The notes under the pieces are model-generated. The model did no database searches, was not told the origin of the DNA, and saw only the letters and a program-made list of their open reading frames with translations. A stretch of DNA of 64,000 bases from Bryopsis sp. KO-2023. Its lineage: Eukaryota; Chlorophyta; Ulvophyceae; Bryopsidales; Bryopsidaceae. Made by a program: the position numbers and the translations under genes. Position 1 is the stretch's first letter, and every line of letters begins with the position of its first letter. Below are positions 56,481 through 64,000 of the stretch, piece after piece. The DNA lies in the NCBI GenBank assembly GCA_030272585.1, contig BSYQ01000008.1, forward strand, positions 3,720,001 to 3,784,000. Direction: 5' to 3'.

Positions 56481-57289
56481 TTGATCGTTTTTGTGGGCCA
56501 GAAAAATGGGTTTTTTTTGTTCTCTATATGTTTGTGTAGTAGTTTGATTTTCACCTTTACTTGATGTTTGTATGATGTTTTTCCAACTGGTTTTTGGCCG
56601 TGAATCAATTACAAGACTGAATTTGATTGATTTAGATTTGAATAAGTTGCCGAATCCATTCTGTTTTGCTTTAAAAATAGAAAATCTGTTGAGATTGTCC
56701 AATGTTAATACAAAGGTTTTGTTTGTCGACTAGGTGTGCTTGCACCTGTGTATTACGCGTAATCCCCTGGGGATCAGCCGCTGACGAAAGGAAAGGGAAA
56801 GCAAAAAAAAAGAAAAAAGAAAAGAGATTAATGCTAAACAAATAAGATGCGATCGTTTCACTTCATTTTCCTTTTTCCCTCCTGTTTGTTTGCATTCAAT
56901 GTTCAAAAAAGGGGGGATGAAAAAAAAAGGGATGGTTTGAAAATAGGACGCTGGGTATACCCAGTTGCTTTGAACCGAAAAACAAAAAAAGAAACCAAGG
57001 GAATATGCCCAGATATTTTCTTTTGATTTTTCTTTTTATTATTTCAAGGTAGAGGTGGCTGTTTTCATTTTATCGAAAAGGAGGGGGGGGGGAGTGTCGA
57101 TACGAAATAGGCAGGGAACAAGAAGGGAAAAGAAAAGGGATAAAGAGGACTATGTTGTGGTGTTGATAATAATCTTGGGGGGATCTAAAGGTGCTGGGGA
57201 TTTTGTAACATGAAAAGACATGGTTGAAACAAACAAGAAGAAAGGCTTGTGCGGGATATTTTGAAAACCAGGCACACAAAACAGCCACC
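56481..57289. other. Spacer, no supported gene
   Basis: AT-rich DNA with A-runs and G-runs. No frame of interest. Confidence 0.5.
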
Positions 57290-57644
57290 CACGCACAGAT
57301 TCAAAAAAACCCCGCACACTGTGCGGGTGTTGTCATTTCCACCCCGCACAGGTTGTGCGGCTGAAATCAGCCTCCCTGCGGCTGTTTTTAAAACAAGGTG
57401 TACAAGCCGTTTTACCTCGCACAGAGCCAAAATAACCCCGCACGGCTCTGTGCCCCGGTTTGGCCCAGTTTATTGCGGGGTGTTTTGCAAACCCCGCACA
57501 GAAGCCTGAAACCCGGGTTTGGGCACGCACAGAGCCAAAAAAACGCCGCACGGCTCTGTGCCCCGGTTTGGCCCAATATGGTGTGAGGTCCCAATTTAAC
57601 CCCGCACAGACTGGAACCCCGCACACAGAACCTGACGTTGCAGT
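57290..57644. repeat. GC-rich block of short palindromes and tandem units
   Basis: CCCGCACA and its complement TGTGCGGG recur many times. A segment with CGCACAGAGCCAAAA, then CCGCACGGCTCTGTGCCCCG and GGTTTGGCCCA, appears twice about 108 bases apart (57417 and 57525). Each unit can fold (CAGAGCC/GGCTCTG). Composition differs from both flanks. It abuts the border of the inverted duplication. Confidence 0.75.
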
Positions 57645-57787
57645 GTTGGATGGTTACTAAGGGGAAATCAAAACACGAAAAATCGATGGAATGCATGAAA
57701 AAATACAGACCAATTTAAATGTTTGTACTTCTTCAGAATGTTGATTTAGACCACTGACACTGTGCTTGCTTGGGTTTTTCAATTCAG

Positions 57788-59570
57788 GGACGATGTTTGC
57801 ACATGGTCAAACTTGGACGAGGAAATCGCACACATCAGAAGGCAGAAACAAGCACTCGAGCAAAGGAAACAATTCTAAACACCTTGGACTGTAATTTCGA
57901 CAGAATATCGAAAGAAAGTGAGCAGCTGTTAAGCAAATCTTGTGCCCCCTCCCCACCACCACCAAAAAAAAGTGACACAAGAAGCTAATCAGTTTGCTTT
58001 TTTTTTTGAAAGCAAAGGGGGGGGGGTTCTGTGCATACACCTTCTGTTCATTCTGTGCATACGACTTTTGTCCATTTGTTCAATCTTTTTTTCTCTTAAA
58101 ATTATATCGATTGTCGCAGCCCTGGCATCAATGTTTTTGTCTGTTAAAATCTGATTTTCGAAAATAATTGAGCGAGAGCCTACATTAAAAAAGCGAAAGA
58201 AATTGATTGTGGTCAGTGGCAAAATTGCTTTTGAAAGACAGGGTGTATTCACATTTCATTAATTTCTGTGTGCAGGCAGTAAAAAAGAGTTTTTGGTGTG
58301 GCCTCGTGTCTGGAAATCTACAACAAAGAAATTCGTGATTTGCTATCCAAGCATTTTGACAAGATATTGCTATTGAAAGAAACCATTGGGACAATGGGTT
58401 TTTCGGCAAAGATTAAATGTAATTTAAATTACACACCTTTCACAACAAATTTGTTGTGAAAGGTGTGTCGGAAATTACCACTGTACTGCAAGTGGATGTT
58501 TCTGTCTGTCTCTGTCTGTTTGTTATTTCTGTCTGTTGTTGTCTGATTTTTCTTTTTTCAAAGATATACCTCCAGGGATGTGTGATGACAAATCAATCAA
58601 TACAAAATGACAGAATGATAATGCACAGGCTCCATTATTGTGCAGGAATGCCGAGCTTTTTGTTTCCGAATGGGACGATTTCGCTGACACAATTCGGACA
58701 AGCTCGCTGCTTGTTTTGAAAACAATCTCAGAGGTGGTCATCAGGTGTGGATTAAGCAAAAAACATGGCAAATAGAAGTCGAAATCAGCTTGCATGCAGC
58801 CAATTCTTCTAATCCAAAAAGAAAGTTAAAAAACCTGCTGAAGCAGTTATTTTTTCAGAAGCTTTTTAATCTTGTTTTTTTTTTGCCGCATCCATTCATG
58901 TCTATGTACCAGTTCATACACCCCCATCGATCATCTTCTTATCCATATCCCCGATATTAGGTGTTCACTTCTGGGCATGGATTCCTAATCCACTCCAACA
59001 ATTACTGCATTGGATACTGGCATCAACTCTAAACTTGAGCTGGGAGCCCTTTGGAAACTGTGTCTCATGAAAAACTACGAAAATCTGGGGGCGGTGTGCT
59101 AGTCGAATCGTCAGAATTCAGGTGGATATCAAGAAGGGGCTGGGGACACCCCTTGATGCAACTTCCACCCATTGCTTTGTGGCTGCGAGTGGGTTGTTTT
59201 ATCCGAAGTTATAGCCAGAGATTGAAACTGGCATCAAAGAGTGGTGTCCGTGGACATTACACACATTATTCGGCACAATTCTTTCTGACCTGCACTTCCA
59301 GTCACTGGAATCCAGTGGAAACCCACTGTAGCAAACCATCAAAATTCAACAGCACGATCATCCATGGTTGGATCAGCGCTTCTATCTTCCTTTCCCTTTT
59401 GACAACCTAAAAAAAGACCAAGGTATTTCTGAATTGATGGTAACACACGTGCCCATTAATAATTGTCTGTTTGGTGGCCGAGGATCACTATTCTGGTGGC
59501 GGTTGCTCGAAAGAAAATGTGGAGGCGCCTCAGCCTCTTTTTTCTTGTTGTTTTGGAAATAAATATTTGA
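57788..59570 (+). pseudogene. Kinesin motor remnant in arm 2
   Basis: Counterpart of 49680-50857. The P-loop block reads GTMFAHGQTWTRKSHT, so the Walker Gly is Arg here while arm 1 keeps GKS. The second block at about 58280-58350 gives CLEIYNKEIRDLLSKHFDKI in one frame. A third near 58645-58740 reads NAELFVSEWDDFADTIRTSS, then LLVLKTISEVVIR. The motor is incomplete and frames are broken. Confidence 0.65.
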
Positions 59571-59909
59571 GGCACACAGTCCTTAAAGACAAGCACACTT
59601 TGTCTCCTCACGGCTTATGATATTTTACACATTAACATACCCTCAAAATGACGTATCCCCCAAATAAAAAAGGCAACCACACAACAACACAAAGGGGGAA
59701 GATTTTTTGGACATCCACGTATTCTTATGTTTCAAATTATCAGAAGGTATAAGCAAAATAACCCCCAAAAAGAGTGCCAATCTCGTTTTTTTTTGGATTG
59801 TGAAGATGCTCATTTTTTTTTTAATATTGGCGTGAGGCTCATCAGGAGGGAGAGGAGAAGACAGAGCGCAAACAAAATGGTCTCGGAAAAACGCCTCCAT
59901 ATGATCTTT

Positions 59910-61198
59910 ATTACACCGGTCCGTAGCTACAAACACTGATTGTCATTCAAAAGGAAAAAACAAAATCACCCCCTCTCATAAGAAATCGAATCACTAAAAA
60001 TCGACGACCGTTCAAGCAACGCAGAAGCTAGCGAACGGTGCAAGGAAAGAGAAAGCTGTTGCCAGGCCCTTTCCACAACTATCGACGTAGGAAGGTTTTG
60101 AAGAGTGGCAACCATACGCGATAAAGAACGAACCAATGTTTGACTGTCAGACGAAAACCCCCCAAAAGTCTCTACTGCAAAACAAATAAAATCCAAGCCC
60201 AACTCGTCACATTTTGACGCAGCCCGGCGTTTTCGATCCAGACCGCGCAGCAAACCAACCCCTGCTTCCCTGGAAGCCCTCAACAAAGAGCGAGATTGTA
60301 AAGGATGAGAAACCGTGACATCAATCGCACATGATTTGCCAAACCGCCAAGAGGGAATAAAAACATCCGCTGGGCGCTCAAAAGTGGAATCAACGTGAAC
60401 CTCCACACGAGGGCGAACCCCAGCGGTTTTTGCCAAACGAAATAAAGCATCACGAATAGCATCGTGGCGAGCCAAAATGCTTCCCCCCACATGACACATA
60501 ACAGCGTGATCCCCGAAAATATCCATCGACGCGTGACACAAAGGACAAGAAACCCCCTCGTCGTAAATTGGAATTCCCAGACGCCACCGAAGCAAAAAGT
60601 TGAAAGCATTCGACGAAAGTTCCGTACCCAAAGCTTGGTTGGGAAGCGCAGCCAGAAACGCCCCACTATGAGGCAGGGACAAACTTCGCAACCGTGCCTC
60701 ATCCCGAGTGGCACCTAACAGAAGGAGCTCCTCCCACCGTTTTTGTCCCACCAAAAGGGTCAATGATTTCTGCGAAACGGAATCCTTAGCGAACCATTCG
60801 TGTGGAGAACAACACGCAGTCGGCGGCAAAGAGGATTCAAGTTGCACAACTGCGTTGCCCCACATAGAATGTTCCGCTGAAAACCCCACCCCCGAAAAAC
60901 GGTCCAACTGCTGACGACCAAAATGAAGAGACGAAAAATAAGCCGCCGAATGAAACCAGGTACCCGAAGATACTCCCAAACCCCCACACCGAACTGGAAG
61001 GCTAGCCTGAACCCAAGCCGAAGACGAAACGGAAAATCCAAAAAACTTTTCCACTGAAGCTCGTAACAGAGAATCAAAACGGTCCAAAAAATCACCCACA
61101 CTCGCATATAGAGAAACAGGGGTGGTGCGAAAAAGGTGTACCATCCGACAAGCCCCAAGAGACGAACGCAAAAATTGAAACTGGAGCCCTGGATCCTC
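59910..61198 (-). mobile_element. 5'-truncated LINE with 13-bp target duplication
   Basis: Same family as 43615-44652: CPLCHASMDIFGDHAVMC zinc block, RPADVFIPSWRFGKSCAIDV endonuclease core, and upstream FGFSVSSSAWVQASLPVRCG and FHSAAYFSSLHFGRQQLDRF. The frame is open for about 410 codons to the stop at 59966. The 3' UTR ends near 59910. The flanks carry the direct repeat CCTCCATATGATC (about 59895-59908 and 61195-61208). Arm 1 of the inverted duplication has the uninterrupted single copy (GATCATATGGAGG at about 49237-49249), proving both insertion point and truncation point. Reverse transcriptase is missing, so the copy is immobile. Confidence 0.9.
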
Positions 61199-61559
61199 CA
61201 TATGATCCAGGGCTAACAAGAAAAATTTGGGCTACAGATCCTAAGAACTTGGAGAGTAATTTAAGTAATAGTTTTGCCACAGCTGGGAAAGAACAAAAGA
61301 AGGCGGCTTTCTTTTAAATCTTTCGGCTCGGGTCCGACGATGAAAAAAAAATCGATCCCACTCGGTCAAAAAGACATTTCATCCCATCAAGCACAAGAAC
61401 GCATTGGGTGCGGGCGGGGACGCAAGCCGAAAGATCAACACAGAGCCGCCTAAAAGCACCTCCAGTCAGTTGAATCAATAGTTTGGCTTCTTCAAATGTG
61501 GCACGTTTTAATCCGATCACAATGCAACATTCAGGTTCTCAAGCTGGCATCCGTTACAT

Positions 61560-61757
61560 TTTGTTTGTTTTTGATAATCCTTGCAGGTGCTTGAAGATTG
61601 TGGGATGCTGGATAAAAATTCGTTGTTGCTGGACGATGAGGGGCTCATCTATATTCTCCCTGATTCTGGCTGAAACGAGGGCTATTAAAAAGTGTTTTAG
61701 ATTTTTGTAGAGGGGGAAAAAGAAGACAGGGAGGGAAGTGTAACAAGTTTGTTTTTC
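61560..61757 (+). repeat. Direct duplicate of 63325-63480
   Basis: Shared blocks include GATTGTGGGATGCTGGATAA, AAATTCGTTGTTGCTG, GATGAGGGGCTCATCT and GAGGGGGAAAAAGAAGACA. One frame reads VLEDCGMLDKNSLLLDDEGL, so it may be an exon relic. The sequence is missing from arm 1 of the inverted duplication. Confidence 0.7.
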
Positions 61758-62010
61758 CCACATCGGGAGTCTTAATTCACTCCCTGCCTCAACTCTGAAC
61801 TGTTGCTTTACCCAGTGAACAAATTCAGGAATTTCGACATTCAATTTTAAGAATAAGAAAAGGTTTCTCCCAGGACCAAAACAACCCTGAGTCAGACCAA
61901 ACAAACAACAATCAAAAGAGAGGAGGGGACCGGCCAGGGTGAAAGCACAGAGTGCGCTCAAATACTCTAAGCTCCGGGGGCTTTCCAAACCGCGAATCCC
62001 AACGCAACAC

Positions 62011-62395
62011 AATGAACACCATGTTCATTGTCGTCGGAGCCTTGGCCGCGTGCCACTCTGCTCACCCCGCTGGTGCGCTGAGGAACATTGCTCTGGCTGT
62101 TCGGCACTGCGGATCGGGTTGGCGGCTTAACGTTTTACGCTTTCTTCTGCAGACACCTCGACGGTGCTGCAACTTGGTCCCCAGAGATCGTTGCGTGACC
62201 CGGGTCTCCCTTGTAAGTTCAGTCGTATGTTTGGTGTATGGGTCTTGCCAGGAAGTTGGAATTCCTGTTTCTGCTGTGCTGTTCTGTCGATCTTGTTGTT
62301 TAATTCCAACTCATCTGTGTCTTTTGCTCTGCAGGCATGACACCAAGCAAGACTCTTGCTGTACTGGAAAAGCGATGTGCGATTCCGGAATGAGG
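62011..62395 (+). CDS. Candidate small secreted protein (tentative)
   Basis: ATG 62011 starts MNTMFIVVGALAACHSAHPA, a signal-peptide-like stretch, followed by GALRNIALAVRHCG. One splice model uses donor G/GTTGGC near 62117, acceptor CTTCTGCAG at 62151 and a second intron from about 62212 to 62335. It gives an in-phase short protein ending MTPSKTLAVLEKRCAIPE. The first intron would be only about 35 bases, much shorter than others in the window. Reading straight through instead gives a Cys-rich and then very basic sequence. I cannot decide between the models, and no family is recognised. Confidence 0.3.
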
Positions 62396-62399
62396 CGTC

Positions 62400-64000
62400 A
62401 TTGGGGAAAAAAGAAAGGCAGAAAAAAAGACAAGGGGAGGAAAAGGAGAGGCAACAAGAAGAGAGGTGGTTACAGAAAATTTATTGCAGCGTCAAAATCT
62501 GTGGCTCATTGGTGTGCTGGATTCGTTGTTGATCAACGAAGCTCATGGTTAGATTTTCAGAGCTGAGGAAACAACAAGTGGAGACGCATCCAGGGATTGG
62601 GGCGTGTATGTGAAAGACCTACAGAAGCTTGTTCGAGAACAAGCTTCGGAAAGATCAGCTCTGCAAAAGGTACCTTTTTTTGGTGTGTCAAAAAACTATT
62701 CACCTTCTTTTTTGATTAAATCCACTATTATTCACTTGAGTTTGGACTGGTGGAAATTTTCCAGCCAGTCCAAGTGGCTGATGTTATGGAGCCATTGAAA
62801 TCAATGACTGAAGGATAATATCTTAATTGCACAGCTGTGTACAAACAAAAACCAAATGACTGATATTCAAAGTGAGATAGATTTTCATGGATCAAACGCA
62901 AGAAACATAGAATGTAACATGATTCCCTGTTCAACCAACAGGTGATGGTGAATGAATTCGAGCAAAGCTGCAGTTTTGGATGTGTGTGTGTGTGTGTGTG
63001 TTTCAAGACGTCCAGGCTGGAGCCCAACTGGCTGCAGAACCAAATTTAATTTTTGTCAAGGTGGTGGTCAAGCCAGCAGCCGGATTTACTGCTTGCCAGA
63101 AAGATGACGGGGATCATAATGGAAACCAATGCCGATGGCGTCGAAAAAAAAGCATTGGATGATTCATTCGGGGGAAAAAAAAATGCTCTGTGGGTAGGTA
63201 GGTAGGAAGAAAGGCACTTATTCATTGAAAAAGGGGGTTTATTTTTTGTTGGGAGGCTTGAATGGATGGTGGCACTGTTTGGTAGAATTTGTACATTAGG
63301 TTTTGTATATATTTTTTGTAGATTCCTTCCAGGTGCTTGGAGATTGTGGGATGCTGGATAAAAATTCGTTGTTGCTGAACGATGAGGGGCTCATCTTTTT
63401 CTGATTCTTAAAAAAGTGTTTTAGGTTTCTGTGGAGGGGGAAAAAGAAGACAAGGGAGGTTTTTCCCACATCTATACGTTTCGTTCGTCGGAAAACGCCG
63501 ACATTCTGCCCAAAGAGCTCCGTCGGGTCTCAGCGACTGCTTCTTTCATAAGCCGAGGCTTCTGCAAGTCTCAACTCACTCCCTGTTTGCTGCACTACGT
63601 TCGCTTTGCGTTCGGAGCGCAAGTGGATAGGTCCTACCAAGCAGTAAACGTAACAAACAACACCGGTCTTTCCCGAACGAACAAACAAACAAACACACAA
63701 AAGAACGAACGAACAAAAACTTTGGCAGCCGTCCCACCCGCTGGCTTCCCCCCTCGCCACTGTTTCTCTTTCGAGGGTCCCGCTCTCCGCCCCCCTGTTA
63801 CCGTCGTCGATGATGGCCCGGCCAATCGGGGACACGGAACAAGGGTGCTTCACTGAGCTAACCTGACAACGGTTGTTGACTGTGTCCGTATTAATCCCTT
63901 TTGCGTTTCGTCGTTTGAGACGTTTTTTTTCCAGAAACAAGTGACTGTATTTTGACTCCACTTTCTGTGGATGAGCCGCATCAGTCCGCAGAACCGTGAT
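62400..64000. other. Window end, no supported gene
   Basis: Possible exon relics at 62570-62670 (VYVKDLQKLVREQASERSAL) and the duplicate at 63325-63480, plus a (GT)n run at 62980-63000. A 141-codon plus frame at 63431-63856 has no recognisable domain. Confidence 0.4.

Larger units (their letters stand above)
57645..61962 (-). repeat. Large inverted duplication, arm 2
   Basis: Reverse-complement counterpart of 48750-51000, longer because it includes the LINE at 59910-61198 and two further segments (about 58860-59350 and 61465-61757). The arms are separated by about 6.6 kb and look roughly 90-95% identical by eye. Confidence 0.88.

Noticed and set aside
57333-57696. Minus- and plus-strand frames of 60-97 codons in the GC-rich hairpin block
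   Set aside because: Repeated PGHRAVR/GLFWLC-like peptides arise from translating the tandem palindromes; no independent support.

Overview
The window is nuclear DNA from an intron-rich eukaryote, probably a protist or alga. The evidence is spliceosomal introns of about 100-2600 bp with GT-AG ends, a U6 snRNA gene, a WDR33/Pfs2 polyadenylation factor, a peroxiredoxin-5 type enzyme, Argonaute and kinesin remnants, LINEs, MITEs and a tRNA-derived repeat. A gene resembling the plant CBP60 calmodulin-binding family hints at an algal or plant-related lineage, but the species cannot be named from the sequence. Homopolymer C or G tracts of 9-19 bases, often next to A or T runs, are frequent in introns and intergenic DNA.

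Layout. 1-4.6 kb: mostly gene-poor, with a LINE tail and a U6 snRNA gene. 4.6-11.8 kb: a divergent pair, WDR33-like (minus) and an EEF1AKMT4-like methyltransferase (plus). 13.2-13.6 kb: an unidentified, interrupted coding relic. 14.0-16.4 and 21.3-24.3 kb: a direct segmental duplication carrying a BTB-BACK-glycine-rich gene (first copy broken, second open) and the 3' end of a convergent unidentified gene. Between the copies lie an AT-rich island with one intact ORF of unknown function and a hAT-like foldback MITE containing two inverted tRNA-like segments. 26.1-27.1 and 42.4-43.4 kb: a second direct duplication, each copy carrying a small secreted peptide gene with eight cysteines and a pure polyglycine tail (41 and 33 Gly). 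28.0-33 kb: a TA-flanked MITE, the peroxiredoxin gene, a 726-bp TIR element and a TRIM-like LTR element. 34.4-40.6 kb: a 12-exon CBP60-like gene. 43.6-44.7 kb: a 5'-truncated LINE of the restriction-like-endonuclease type. 46.9-47.8 kb: an amidase_3 domain gene lacking most catalytic residues. 48.7-62.0 kb: a large inverted duplication with kinesin-motor remnants in both arms. A LINE with a 13-bp target duplication sits in one arm, and the other arm keeps the empty site. The spacer holds a PPR remnant, a second LINE type and an Argonaute PIWI remnant.

The host genes do not form one pathway. WDR33 (pre-mRNA 3' processing), U6 (splicing), the methyltransferase (translation factor modification) and peroxiredoxin (peroxide removal) are housekeeping functions. 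The less ordinary content is the twin secreted peptides, the apparently catalytically dead amidase, the BTB-glycine-rich fusion and the CBP60-like protein. All exon joins were worked out by eye from frame, splice consensus and remembered family sequences; no search was run.
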